This document shows positions 54,469 through 63,961 of a stretch of DNA of 64,000 bases, one piece after another; the stretch's first letter is position 1; each line of letters opens with the position of its first letter. The notes under the pieces were generated by a model, which worked only from the letters and a program-made list of their open reading frames with translations, was not told the origin of the DNA and made no database searches. Origin of the DNA: Brevundimonas sp. (GTDB lineage Bacteria; Pseudomonadota; Alphaproteobacteria; Caulobacterales; Caulobacteraceae); assembly GCA_003248965.1 (NCBI GenBank), contig QFQU01000013.1:51801-115800 (forward strand), given 5' to 3'. Position numbers and translations under genes: made by a program.

Positions 54469-54957
54469 TTGGCGGACGAACTCGATCCCATCGACGCCCG
54501 GATCCTGGATATCCTTCAACAAGACGCCGGATTGTCGGTCGCGGAAGTCGCGGATCGGGTCGGGCTGTCGGCCTCGCCCTGCTGGCGCCGGATCAAGCGG
54601 CTCGAGGATTCCGGCCTGATCACCAAGCGCGTCACCCTGCTGAACGCGCAACTCCTGGGCCTGGACTTCGAGGTCTACGCCATCGTCAAACTGACCCTGC
54701 CGTCGTCCGAAAATCTCGAAATCTTCGACAAGGCCGTGGCCGGATGGCCCGAGGTTGTCCAGTGCGCCACCATCACGGGGCGCGAGGACTATGTGCTGCG
54801 CATCATCACCTCCGACATGCACGCCTTCGACCGCTTCCTGCGCGAGAAGCTGCTGGCCCTGGGCCTGGTGTCCGACTGCGAGAGCCATATCGTCACCCGC
54901 GGCGTAAAGAATGTGACCGCCCTGCCCCTTGGCATCGTCACGCCTCACGTCGGATAA
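54469..54957 (+). CDS. Lrp/AsnC-family regulator of the bkd operon (BkdR-like)
   Basis: A 162-residue Lrp/AsnC protein: helix-turn-helix at about residues 5-60 (LDPIDARILDILQQDAGLSV, GLSASPCWRRIKRLEDSG) and RAM domain with ATITGREDYVLRIITSDMHA. It starts with TTG with GGAG eight bases upstream. Divergence from a branched-chain dehydrogenase operon is the classic position of BkdR, which activates bkd genes in Pseudomonas in response to branched-chain amino acids; that role is inferred. Compared with the PutR-like protein at 21965 it is a distant paralog. Confidence 0.9.
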   Translation: MADELDPIDARILDILQQDAGLSVAEVADRVGLSASPCWRRIKRLEDSGLITKRVTLLNAQLLGLDFEVYAIVKLTLPSSENLEIFDKAVAGWPEVVQCATITGREDYVLRIITSDMHAFDRFLREKLLALGLVSDCESHIVTRGVKNVTALPLGIVTPHVG

Positions 54958-54996
54958 CGTCGCTCAGGCGGGCCGTTCCGCCAGAGGACCACGACC

Positions 54997-55926
54997 ATGA
55001 TCGAACTGGTGATCGACGCGCGCCGCAAGGACCTTGGCGGGTTCGAGGTCGGGCGCGTCCTGCCCTTCCATGCGCGCCGGATGGTGGGGCCCTTCATCTT
55101 CCTGGACCAGATGGGACCAGCCGAGTTCGCGCCCGGCGCCACGGCCATCGATGTGCGGCCCCACCCGCACATCGGCCTTTCGACCCTGACCTATCTGTTC
55201 GAGGGCGAGATCATGCACCATGACAACCTCGGCTATAATCAGGCGATCCGTCCGGGCGAGGTGAACTGGATGACCGCCGGGCGCGGCATCGTCCATTCCG
55301 AGCGCACCGATCCCCTCAAGAAGAGCCAGGGCGGGCCGATGCACGGCATGCAGGCCTGGGTCGCCCTGCCGACCGAGGCCGAGGAGGTCGAGCCCTCCTT
55401 CCATCACCTGGGCGAGGACGCCCAGCCGACATATGAGAACGGCGGCCTGTTCGCGCGCCTGGTCGCGGGCGAAGCCTACGGCGCCAAGGCGGCGGCCCCG
55501 GTCTCCTCGCCCCTGTTCTATGTCCATTGGGAGCTGCAGCCAGGCGTGCGCACCGCCCCGCCCGCCGCACGCGAGATGAGCGAGCGCGCGCTGTTCGTCG
55601 CCAAGGGCTCCATCGAGGTCGGCGACCGCACCTTCCACGAAGGCCAGATGATCGTGCTGGAGCCCGGCGCCGAGCCGACCGTCAAGGCCCTGACCCAGGC
55701 CACCGTCATGGTGCTGGGCGGGGAGCCGGTGGGCGAGCGGCTGATCTGGTGGAACTTCGTCTCCTCCAGCCAGGCGCGACTGGACCAGGCCAAGGCCGAC
55801 TGGAAGGCCGGCCGCATGGCCCTGCCCAGCGAGGACGATCTGGAGTTCATCCCCCTGCCGGAAGAGCCCGCCGCCGCCCAGGCCGCGCCCGCACCGGTGG
55901 AGCCCAAGCCGACCGATCCGGTCTGA
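54997..55926 (+). CDS. Pirin family protein
   Basis: A 309-residue bicupin. The N-terminal cupin carries the metal-binding set: histidines in RPHPHIGLSTLTY and MHHDNLG, and glutamate after GRGIVHSERT. Pirins bind iron; some bacterial ones have quercetinase activity, others modulate enzymes such as pyruvate dehydrogenase E1. Two features differ: a Pro/Ala-rich tail (EEPAAAQAAPAPVEPKPTDP) and an unusually full C-terminal cupin. It begins 39 bases after the Lrp-type gene and may be co-transcribed with it. Confidence 0.9.
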   Translation: MIELVIDARRKDLGGFEVGRVLPFHARRMVGPFIFLDQMGPAEFAPGATAIDVRPHPHIGLSTLTYLFEGEIMHHDNLGYNQAIRPGEVNWMTAGRGIVHSERTDPLKKSQGGPMHGMQAWVALPTEAEEVEPSFHHLGEDAQPTYENGGLFARLVAGEAYGAKAAAPVSSPLFYVHWELQPGVRTAPPAAREMSERALFVAKGSIEVGDRTFHEGQMIVLEPGAEPTVKALTQATVMVLGGEPVGERLIWWNFVSSSQARLDQAKADWKAGRMALPSEDDLEFIPLPEEPAAAQAAPAPVEPKPTDPV

Positions 55927-55986
55927 GACGAGACACAGCGCGCCATATATTTGCAGCCGTCCCCACAACCGGCTAACGCCTGCGCC

Positions 55987-56952
55987 ATGAATTTCGATTT
56001 CGACGCCCAGATCACCGCCGCCCTGTTCGACGCGTCCGGCGCAGTCTTCGCCCTGGGCGACGGCTCGGTCCGATTCGAGGACCGCACGCGGGTCCAGGCG
56101 CACGACGGCGCCGTCCTTTGCGCCTGCGTCCATCCGACCGGCGACGGGATCGTCACCGGCGGCGACGACGGCCGCGTGGTCTGGAGCCGCCACGACGAGG
56201 CCCCCGTCGTCTTGGCCACGGTGAAAAACCAGTGGATCGACGCCATAGACGCGGCGTCGGCCACGGGCCTGATCGCCTTTTCCTGGGGCCGCACCCTATC
56301 GGTGATCGACGCCGCCGACGTCGGCTTCCGCCGCGATTTCCAGCATGAGCGCACCGTCTCCGGCGTCGCCTTCGATCCCAAGGGCCGGCGCATCGCCGCC
56401 TCCACCTATGGCGGGGCGGCCCTGTGGTACGCCCGTATCGAAAACCAGCAGCCGACCAGGCTGGCCTGGGCCGGGTCGCACACCGGCGTCGCCTTTTCGC
56501 CCGACGGCGCCTTCGTCGTCACCACCATGCAGGACAACCAGCTGCACGGCTGGCGGCTGAAGGACGCCAAGAACCTGCGCATGGGCGGCTATCCGTCCAA
56601 GGTGCGGTCCCTGGCCTTCCTGGCGAACGGCCAGATCCTGGCCACCTCGGGGGCGCAAGGGGCGGTGCTGTGGCCCTTCGTCGGATCGAACGGTCCCATG
56701 GGACGCGAGGCGACCGAGATCGGCTATGACGACACCACCCTGGTCAACCTCGTCGCCGCCCGGCCCGACCAGCCGCTGGTGGCGGCGGGCCTGGGTGACG
56801 GCCGGGTCTGGATCGCCCACCCGGCGGGCCAGGGGTTGAACTTCGTCAAGGCCGACAAGGGCGCGGCCATCGTCGCCCTGGCCCTCAGCCCCGAGGCCGA
56901 CAAGGTCGCCTGGGCCGACGAGGACGGCGGCGCCGGCGTCGCGGTCCTCTAG
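55987..56952 (+). CDS. WD40 repeat protein
   Basis: A 321-residue beta-propeller with about seven repeats, e.g. GDGIVTGGDDGRVVWSRHDE, VAFDPKGRRIAASTYGGAAL, VAFSPDGAFVVTTMQDNQ and LAFLANGQILATSGAQGAV. It has no signal peptide, so it is cytoplasmic. A TTG-started extension to 55951 is open, but the ATG at 55987 is better. The gap to mtgA is three bases, implying co-expression with a cell-wall enzyme. Its binding partner is unknown. Confidence 0.88.
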   Translation: MNFDFDAQITAALFDASGAVFALGDGSVRFEDRTRVQAHDGAVLCACVHPTGDGIVTGGDDGRVVWSRHDEAPVVLATVKNQWIDAIDAASATGLIAFSWGRTLSVIDAADVGFRRDFQHERTVSGVAFDPKGRRIAASTYGGAALWYARIENQQPTRLAWAGSHTGVAFSPDGAFVVTTMQDNQLHGWRLKDAKNLRMGGYPSKVRSLAFLANGQILATSGAQGAVLWPFVGSNGPMGREATEIGYDDTTLVNLVAARPDQPLVAAGLGDGRVWIAHPAGQGLNFVKADKGAAIVALALSPEADKVAWADEDGGAGVAVL

Positions 56953-56955
56953 CCC

Positions 56956-57657
<702 letters not shown>

Positions 57658-57704
57658 CGACGGACGGCGGCTGACCTCTCCTGCGCCGGCTGTTCAGGAG
57701 ATCC

Positions 57705-59582
57705 ATGATGAAGCGTCAGTTGATGGCCGCCGCTGCGGTCTGCGTCCTCGCCTTCACCGCCGGCTGCGCCAGCACCAGCGCCCCTGCCGACCAGAAGGCC
57801 GAAGCCTCCCGGCCCGCCGCGTCCGCCGCCGAGGCCGACTATCCGATCACCGCCCAGGGCGCGACCGCCTTCGTCGCCGACGCCGAGGCGAAGTTAGCCC
57901 AGGTCAGCGAATACGTCGCCCGTATCCAATGGGCGCGCGCCACCAACATCACCTTCGACACCATGTGGCTGGAATCGCGCGCCAACGCCGAGGCGACCGA
58001 GCTTCAGGTCAAGTTCGCCAACCAGGCCGCCCGGTTCAACGACGTCCAGGTCGACCCGGTGGTGCGGCGCAAGCTGGACCTTCTGCGCCTGGGCCTGGTC
58101 CTGCCCGCGCCCCACCGGCCCGGCGCCGCCGAGGAACTGTCGCAGATCACCACCCGACTGGACTCGACCTATTCGACCGGCAAGTTCGATTTCAAGGGTC
58201 GCCAGATCACGCTGGACGAGGCCTCGCTGATGCTGGCCGACAGCCGCGACCCGAACGAGACCAAGGCCCTGTACGAGGGCTGGCGCACCATTTCGCCGGT
58301 CATGCGCGACGACTACGCCCGCATGGTCGAGATCGCCAACGAGGGCTCGCGCGAACTGGGTTTCGCCGACACCGGCGCCCTGTGGCGCTCGGGCTACGAC
58401 ATGCCGGCCGACGCCTTCGCCGCCGAGACCGACCGTCTGTGGGAACAGGTCCGGCCCTTCTACGAGAACCTCCACTGCTACGTCAGGGCGCGGCTGAACG
58501 CCAAATACGGCGACGCGGTCCAGCCCGACCACGGTCCGATCCGCGCCGATCTGCTGGGCAATATGTGGTCGCAGCAGTGGGGCAATATCTACGACGTGGT
58601 CGCCCCGACCGGCGGCGCCGGCTCCAGCTATGACCTGACGGAGTTGCTCAAGGCCGCCGACTACGACCCCGTGAAGATGGTCAGGACCGGCGAAGGTTTC
58701 TACGTCTCGCTGGGTCTCGATCCCCTGCCCCAGACCTTCTGGGAGCGCAGCCAGATCGTCCGCCCGCGCGACCGCGAGGTGGTCTGCCACGCCTCGGCCT
58801 GGGACTTGGACAATCTCGACGACATCCGCATCAAGATGTGCACCAACGTCAATGGCGACGACTTTTACACCGTCCACCACGAACTGGGTCACAACTACTA
58901 TCAGCGGGCCTACAAGAACCAGCCGATGCTGTTCCGCAACGGGGCCAACGACGGCTTCCACGAGGCCATCGGCGACTTCGTCGGCCTGTCGGCCCTGACG
59001 CCCACCTATCTGAACCAGATCGGCCTGTTGAAGACCACGCCGGGCGCCGAGGAGGACATTCCCTTCCTGCTGAAGATGGCGCTGGACAAGATCGCCTTCC
59101 TGCCCTTCGGCCTGATGGTGGACCGCTGGCGCTGGGACGTCTTCTCGGGCGCGACCACGCCGGACCAGTACAACGCCGCCTGGACCGCCGACATGCTGAA
59201 GTACCAGGGTCTGATCCCGCCCGGCCCGCGCCCAGCCGGAGCCTTCGACCCCGGCGCCAAATACCATGTGCCGGGCAACACCCCCTACACCCGCTACTTC
59301 CTGGCCCATATCTACCAGTTCCAGTTCCAGCGTGCGGCCTGCCGCCAGGCCGGCTGGACCGGGCCGCTGCACCGCTGCTCGGTCTATGGGAACAAGGAAG
59401 TCGGCGCCCGCTTCAACGCCATGCTGCAGATGGGTCAGTCCCGCCCCTGGCCCGAGGCGATGCAGGCCTTCACCGGCGAAACGACCAACGACGCCTCGGC
59501 GGTGGCGGACTATTTCGCCCCGCTGAACGCCTGGCTGACCGTGCAGAACCGCGGCCATCGGTGCGGCTGGTCGGCCGCCTGA
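57705..59582 (+). CDS. M2-family zinc dipeptidyl carboxypeptidase lipoprotein
   Basis: A 625-residue ACE-like peptidase. A lipoprotein signal (MAAAAVCVLAFTAGC) suggests anchoring on the periplasmic side of a membrane. The zinc motif is HHELGH with the third ligand in GFHEAIGDFV, and WARATNITFDTMWLESRAN starts the domain. M2 enzymes remove C-terminal dipeptides. Two ATGs in a row (57705 and 57708) follow AGGAG; either may be used. It is the first gene after mtgA, with 47 bases between. Confidence 0.93.
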   Translation: MMKRQLMAAAAVCVLAFTAGCASTSAPADQKAEASRPAASAAEADYPITAQGATAFVADAEAKLAQVSEYVARIQWARATNITFDTMWLESRANAEATELQVKFANQAARFNDVQVDPVVRRKLDLLRLGLVLPAPHRPGAAEELSQITTRLDSTYSTGKFDFKGRQITLDEASLMLADSRDPNETKALYEGWRTISPVMRDDYARMVEIANEGSRELGFADTGALWRSGYDMPADAFAAETDRLWEQVRPFYENLHCYVRARLNAKYGDAVQPDHGPIRADLLGNMWSQQWGNIYDVVAPTGGAGSSYDLTELLKAADYDPVKMVRTGEGFYVSLGLDPLPQTFWERSQIVRPRDREVVCHASAWDLDNLDDIRIKMCTNVNGDDFYTVHHELGHNYYQRAYKNQPMLFRNGANDGFHEAIGDFVGLSALTPTYLNQIGLLKTTPGAEEDIPFLLKMALDKIAFLPFGLMVDRWRWDVFSGATTPDQYNAAWTADMLKYQGLIPPGPRPAGAFDPGAKYHVPGNTPYTRYFLAHIYQFQFQRAACRQAGWTGPLHRCSVYGNKEVGARFNAMLQMGQSRPWPEAMQAFTGETTNDASAVADYFAPLNAWLTVQNRGHRCGWSAA

Positions 59583-59608
59583 CCGAGGCCCCGACCGCCT
59601 AACACGGA

Positions 59609-59639
59609 TTAACCGCGACGCTTGAGGCTTCCCTTAACC
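59609..59639 (+). promoter_or_regulatory. Two TTAACC half-sites, possible CtrA control
   Basis: TTAACC occurs at 59609-59614 and 59634-59639, 55-85 bases before the Tad-like gene. CtrA, the cell-cycle regulator of Caulobacterales, binds TTAA-N7-TTAA or TTAACC half-sites and controls many pilus genes. The 25-base spacing does not make a full box, so this is a weak prediction. Confidence 0.25.
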
Positions 59640-59693
59640 GTGTGGCGGCAGACTGTCGTCAAGCGGGCGGTCTTCGCCTGTTCGAGGATGACC

Positions 59694-61634
59694 ATGGCGA
59701 CGGCGCAACGACTGATCGGTTCGACCTTCCGGCGGCTGTGCGGGCTTGCAGCCCGCCTGGGCTCGGACCGGCGCGGCAATGTGGTGATGATGTTCGCCTT
59801 CGCCATGCCGCTGCTGCTCATGCTCACCTTCGGCGGGATCGACATCAACCGCATCACCACGGTCAAGGCGCGAATGCAGGATGCATTGGACGCCGCCGCC
59901 CTGGCCGCCGCGCGTTCGACCTACACCGAGCCCGCCGATCTGAAGCGGGTGGCCCTGGTGGCGTTGAACGCCAACCTGCGCAACTCCGATGTCGAACCGC
60001 TTCAGGACTCTGACTTCACCATCGCCCTGACCGACGATCAGATCGTCGTCGCCGACCTCAAGGTTCGCGTGAAAACCCTGGTCGCCAACATCGTCCTGCC
60101 GCCCTATGGCAAGCTTCTGGACGACACCGTCCCGCTGAGCGCCCATTCCGAGGTCAACCGCTCGTCCAAGGACATCGAAGTGGCCCTGGTCCTGGACATC
60201 ACCGGGTCGATGGCGGGATCGCGGATCGCCAGCCTTAAGGACGCGGCGCGCCAACTGACGACCATCGTCGTCCAGGACCAGCAGGAGCCCTATTACTCGC
60301 GCCTGGCCGTAGTTCCCTATTCGACCGGCGTGAACCTGGGCGCGCTCGCCACGACGGCGCGCGGCGCCCCGACCCAGTTCACCACGATCACCAAGGTCGA
60401 ATGGTCCACGGGCGTGTCCAAGACCATCACCGCCGCGACCAGGGCCAACCCCGGTTTCATCACCGCGAACAACCACACCTTCAAGAACGGCGACTTCGTC
60501 TGGATCAAGGACGTGGTGGGCATGACCCAGCTGAACGGCAAGGCCTATCGCGTCGCCAACGCTTCGACCAACACCTTCTCGCTGCAGAGTTGGAACGGAT
60601 CATCGTGGCAGAACGTCAGCACATCCGGCTACAGCAGCTATAGCCGCAACGGGACCGTGACCGGCTGCCTGTTGTCGGACTGCACGGTCGTCGTCACTTC
60701 GCCCAACCATCGCCTTACCGCCACGGACCCGGCGACCGGCGCCCAGTCGGGCGTCCGCATCACCGACGTCGGCGGCATGACCCAGATCAACACCACCTCG
60801 TCCACGGCCTTCTGGTCGATCGCCAACGTCACGACCGACACCTTCTCGATCAATCTGGTCGGGCCGACGGCGAGCAACTACACCTCGGGCGGCAAGGTCT
60901 GGTGCGGCAACGACGGCTGCCAGTGGCGCATCTACGCCAATACGTCGGGTGCGACGAAGGTCTATCCCATCAGCGACTGCGTCAGCGAGCGGACAGGAAC
61001 CCACGCCTACGACGACGTCGCGCCCGGGACGGCTCACGTCGGCCGTCAATATCCCAACGCCGGCGGCTCCAACACCAAATGCACGGTGTCGCCCTTGTTG
61101 CCTTTGACCGACGACAGGAACGCGATCAACGATCTGATCGGACCGGCCAACAACGCCAGCAAGGGTCTTCAGGCCGACGGCTATACGTCCGCCCAGATCG
61201 GGCTGGCCTGGGGCTGGTATGCTGTCTCTCCATCCTTCAACGGTCTGTGGAACGAATTTCCGGCCGCCGACTACAATCCGCGCAAAACGCTGAAGGCGGT
61301 CATCCTGATGACCGATGGCGAGTTCAACGCCCCTTATTGCTCGGGCGTTCTGGGCAGCAACGCCTCGTTCGGCGGTTCCGACCGGGCGGCCTGCACCGCG
61401 ACGAACGGCGAACCCTACGGCCAGGCCAGGGCCCTGTGCGACGCCATCAAGCGCCAGGAGATCGTCCTCTATACCGTCGGCTTCCAGGTCTCGGCCAACA
61501 GCACGGCAGGCAAGTTTCTGCGCGACTGCGCCACCAACCCCGCGAACTTCTTCCTTCCCGCCAGCGGCGCGGACCTGACCGAATCCTTCCAGGCCATCGG
61601 CCGCGACATCACACGGCTGCGGATTTCCCGCTGA
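59694..61634 (+). CDS. Tad-like pilus protein with split von Willebrand A domain
   Basis: A 646-residue protein. A TadE/TadG-type N terminus (SDRRGNVVMMFAFAMPLLLM, LTFGGIDINR) gives a membrane anchor. A von Willebrand factor A domain starts at VALVLDITGSMAGSRI (about residue 164; MIDAS as DxTGS) and resumes at VILMTDGEFNAPYC (about 533), ending LYTVGFQVSANSTAG. Between the two lies an insert with two related beta domains (see the repeat entry). The frame is open from 59622, but the ATG at 59694 has GAGG at six bases and is chosen. Proteins of this type occur with Flp/Tad pili, though no other tad genes are here. Confidence 0.8.
   Translation: MATAQRLIGSTFRRLCGLAARLGSDRRGNVVMMFAFAMPLLLMLTFGGIDINRITTVKARMQDALDAAALAAARSTYTEPADLKRVALVALNANLRNSDVEPLQDSDFTIALTDDQIVVADLKVRVKTLVANIVLPPYGKLLDDTVPLSAHSEVNRSSKDIEVALVLDITGSMAGSRIASLKDAARQLTTIVVQDQQEPYYSRLAVVPYSTGVNLGALATTARGAPTQFTTITKVEWSTGVSKTITAATRANPGFITANNHTFKNGDFVWIKDVVGMTQLNGKAYRVANASTNTFSLQSWNGSSWQNVSTSGYSSYSRNGTVTGCLLSDCTVVVTSPNHRLTATDPATGAQSGVRITDVGGMTQINTTSSTAFWSIANVTTDTFSINLVGPTASNYTSGGKVWCGNDGCQWRIYANTSGATKVYPISDCVSERTGTHAYDDVAPGTAHVGRQYPNAGGSNTKCTVSPLLPLTDDRNAINDLIGPANNASKGLQADGYTSAQIGLAWGWYAVSPSFNGLWNEFPAADYNPRKTLKAVILMTDGEFNAPYCSGVLGSNASFGGSDRAACTATNGEPYGQARALCDAIKRQEIVLYTVGFQVSANSTAGKFLRDCATNPANFFLPASGADLTESFQAIGRDITRLRISR
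60436..60915 (+). repeat. Two FCCH-like beta repeats inserted in the vWA domain
   Basis: Two segments share the pattern V-x-G-M-T-Q-[LI]-N, then Y/W-x-[VI]-A-N, then [ST]TNTFSL or TTDTFSI. One is at about 60436-60600 (VVGMTQLNGKAYRVANAS), the other at about 60684-60860 (VGGMTQINTTSSTAFWSIAN). They resemble the small E1-FCCH-like beta domains found in phage tail and some Tad proteins. Their role may be surface contact. Confidence 0.6.
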
Positions 61635-61637
61635 CGG

Positions 61638-62603
61638 TCAGAGCAGTCGGATCTCGCGCAGGCGTTCGGTCAGATAGTCCTCGGCCAGAATGGTCTTGCC
61701 CACGTATCGGTCCGGATTGTCCGGCGTGATCGTGCTGGGCAGGGTCTCGATCGGGAAGTCCGGATTGAAGTGCAGGAAGAAGGGCGTCGAATAGCGGGCG
61801 AAGCCGCGACGCTCGGGCGCCGGATTGACCACGCGATGGGTCGTCGACGGCAGGACGTGGTTGGTCAGCCGCTGCAGCATGTCGCCGATATTGACCACCA
61901 GTGCGCCCGGCGGCGGGGCGATGTCCAGCCATTGGCCGTCCCGGTCCAGCAGCTGAAGCCCGGCTTCTTCGGCCCCGAGGAGCAGGGTGATCACATTGAT
62001 GTCCTCGTGCGCCCCGGCCCGCACGCCTGGCGCGTCGGCCGGCACCGGCGGATAGTGCAGCATGCGCAGCACGCTGTTGCCCAGCTGGACCTTGTCCTCG
62101 AAAAAGTCGTCGCCCAGCTTCAGATAGCGGGCGATGGCGCGCAACACCCGCGCGCCCAGCCGGTCCAGATCCTCGAACATGCCGTACAGATGCTCGCGGA
62201 ACCCTTCGACCTCGGTCGGCCAGACGTTGTCGCGCATATATTGGCGATAGGGATGGCCGTCCGGCAGTTCCCGGCCGACGTGCCAGAATTCCTTCAGGTC
62301 CACGGTCGCGGCGCCCTTGGCCGCCTCGACGCCGAACGGCGTCAGGCCGCGCGCGCCGCCCGTGCCGGGCTGATGGTACTGACGCTTGACGTCTTCGGGC
62401 AGGGCGAAGAAGGCCTTGGCGTCGTCGAGGGCCGCGGCGATGCGCGTCTCGTCCAGGCCGTGATCGGCGACGACGGCGAAACCGTAGCGCGCGAAGGAGG
62501 CGCCCAGGGCGTCGCTGAAGGCCTGGAAGTCGGTGTCGTACAGGCTCATCGACACGGGGACGATGGCGCGTGATGAGGGGGTTTCTGTCTGGGTCGCGCT
62601 CAC
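61638..62603 (-). CDS. 2-oxoglutarate/Fe(II) dioxygenase (IPNS-like)
   Basis: A 321-residue oxygenase of the isopenicillin-N-synthase-like group. The N-terminal DIOX_N region contains FARYGFAVVADHGLDETRI. The iron ligands are His/Asp in GAHEDINVITLL and His in TTHRVVNP, and the 2-oxoglutarate arginine is in GFARYSTPFF. A GTG at 62603 has GAGGA seven bases upstream and gives MSATQTETPSSRA; an ATG at 62642 adds 13 residues. The substrate is unknown. It converges on the Tad-like gene with three bases between. Confidence 0.88.
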   Translation of the reverse strand: MSATQTETPSSRAIVPVSMSLYDTDFQAFSDALGASFARYGFAVVADHGLDETRIAAALDDAKAFFALPEDVKRQYHQPGTGGARGLTPFGVEAAKGAATVDLKEFWHVGRELPDGHPYRQYMRDNVWPTEVEGFREHLYGMFEDLDRLGARVLRAIARYLKLGDDFFEDKVQLGNSVLRMLHYPPVPADAPGVRAGAHEDINVITLLLGAEEAGLQLLDRDGQWLDIAPPPGALVVNIGDMLQRLTNHVLPSTTHRVVNPAPERRGFARYSTPFFLHFNPDFPIETLPSTITPDNPDRYVGKTILAEDYLTERLREIRLL

Positions 62604-62758
62604 GGCGTCGTCCTCGTTCTGATCGGGTGCGGCGGTTCCCATACGCCCTTTCCCCGTCGATGTCAGGACACGGCCTTGTTCAGCAACGGTACAGCTTGGA
62701 ACCTAGACAGTAGGGCCGCGTTTCTGCGCCAGACCGATAAACCGAGAAGGATCTCCTC

Positions 62759-63433
62759 ATGCGCGCCAAGATTATTGTCGCCGGCGTCTCCATCGCCGCC
62801 CTGCTGGGCGCCGCCGCCTGCACCACCACCGACCCCTATCGCTCCGCGCCTCAGCGCAACAACACCGGCACGGGCGCCATCGCCGGCGCGGTCGGCGGCG
62901 CCCTGCTGGGCTATCTGACCAATACTTCCAACGGCGAACAGGGTCGCAAGAACGCCTTGATCGGCGCGGGTATCGGCGCCCTGGGCGGCGCCGCCGTCGG
63001 CCGCTACATGGACAACCAGCAGCGGGCGCTGGAATCCCAACTGTCGGGCAGCGGCGTCGGCGTGGCGCGCCAGGGCGACAATCTGGTCCTGCGCATGCCT
63101 TCGGATGTCACCTTCGCCACCAACCAGTCCTCCATCGACGCCCGCTTCATGCCGGTTCTGGACGACGTGGCCCAGGTGCTGCAGCAGTATGACCAGTCCA
63201 CCATCGACGTGCTGGGCTATACGGATTCAAGCGGCGGCGACGCCATCAACCAGCCGCTGTCGGACCGCCGGGCCAGCAGCGTGGCCTCGGAGCTGGTGCG
63301 TCGCGGCGTCATCGCCCAACGCATCTATGTGGCCGGCATGAGCTCGCAGAACCCGGTGGCCTCCAACGCCACGCCGGAAGGCCGCGCCATGAACCGGCGG
63401 GTCGAAATCCTGATCCGGCCGTTCCGCGGCTGA
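62759..63433 (+). CDS. OmpA-family lipoprotein with glycine zipper
   Basis: A 224-residue lipoprotein of the YiaD/Pal-like kind. The signal MRAKIIVAGVSIAALLGAAAC ends at the lipidated cysteine. A glycine-zipper membrane segment follows (GAIAGAVGGALLGYL, IGAGIGALGGAAVG), then the OmpA peptidoglycan-binding domain (LGYTDSSGGDAINQPLSDRR, EGRAMNRRVEILIRPF), with the aspartate and arginine that hold diaminopimelate. AGAAGGA precedes the ATG. A strong terminator follows at 63461. It probably ties the outer membrane to the wall. Confidence 0.92.
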   Translation: MRAKIIVAGVSIAALLGAAACTTTDPYRSAPQRNNTGTGAIAGAVGGALLGYLTNTSNGEQGRKNALIGAGIGALGGAAVGRYMDNQQRALESQLSGSGVGVARQGDNLVLRMPSDVTFATNQSSIDARFMPVLDDVAQVLQQYDQSTIDVLGYTDSSGGDAINQPLSDRRASSVASELVRRGVIAQRIYVAGMSSQNPVASNATPEGRAMNRRVEILIRPFRG

Positions 63434-63460
63434 TCGGATCCGATCTTGTAAATCCACAGG

Positions 63461-63489
63461 AAGGGCGACGCGCTGCGTCGCCCTTTTTT
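63461..63489 (+). terminator. Strong intrinsic terminator of the OmpA lipoprotein gene
   Basis: AAGGGCGACGC (63461-63471) and GCGTCGCCCTT (63475-63485) form a perfect 11-bp stem with a GCT loop, running into a T-tract (six T at 63484-63489). It is 28 bases after the stop codon. Confidence 0.9.
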
Positions 63490-63655
63490 CTTGCACTAAG
63501 CGTCAGTCGAGCTTTCCGCATGGGCGCGCGTCAGGGCCCCAGGGACGCGCCAAAACGTGTTGGGCCCGACACACACCGTTCCGTGACTTGCATCCGCAAA
63601 TCTGTCGTGGTTGTGCCGAAACAGAGACAGAGAGCAGCGGCAGGACGAACGGGCC

Positions 63656-63829
63656 ATGACGCCGGAACACCGTGAATTCACCGACGGTTTGAAGCTGGCA
63701 GGCGTCGCCATCGTCTGCGCGACCCTGACCGCCGTGGTGGTGATCGGCGCCGGCGAGGCGCTTCTGCGTCGAAACGCCGCCTCGGTCGGGGCCGACGCCT
63801 CTTCCGCTTCGCCGCCTCACGACGGCTGA
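63656..63829 (+). CDS. Small single-helix membrane protein
   Basis: A 57-residue protein with one hydrophobic helix (LAGVAIVCATLTAVVVIGAG), an acidic N terminus (MTPEHREFTDG) and a basic LLRRN just after the helix, followed by a Ser/Ala tail. The open frame extends to 63611 from TTG, but the ATG at 63656 is the natural start. I do not recognise the family. Codon use looks like neighbouring real genes and the frame ends before a hairpin at 63855, which modestly supports a true gene. Confidence 0.5.
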   Translation: MTPEHREFTDGLKLAGVAIVCATLTAVVVIGAGEALLRRNAASVGADASSASPPHDG

Positions 63830-63854
63830 CCCAGACCATCTTCACCCATAGAAA

Positions 63855-63885
63855 AACCGCCGCCTCCGGATCGGAAGCGGCGGTT
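63855..63885 (-). terminator. Intrinsic terminator for the minus-strand OmpA-family gene
   Basis: AACCGCCGC (63855-63863) pairs with GCGGCGGTT (63877-63885); inside, TCCG pairs with CGGA after one mismatch, around a GAT loop. Read on the minus strand the stem runs into TTTTTC, a proper U-tract, 77 bases after the OmpA-family stop at 63962. Confidence 0.75.
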
Positions 63886-63921
63886 GATCTTGCGACGAGC
63901 TTCGTCCGACCTTTGCGATTT

Positions 63922-63948
63922 CCGGCCCGGATTTTTGCTCCGGGCCGG
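63922..63948 (-). other. GC-rich stem-loop after the OmpA-family stop
   Basis: CCGGCCCGG (63922-63930) and CCGGGCCGG (63940-63948) form a perfect 9-bp stem with a 9-base loop, 13 bases after the stop codon on the minus strand. There is no T-tract, so it is more likely an mRNA 3'-end stabiliser ahead of the terminator at 63855-63885. Confidence 0.5.
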
Positions 63949-63961
63949 GTTTCGCTTGGTC

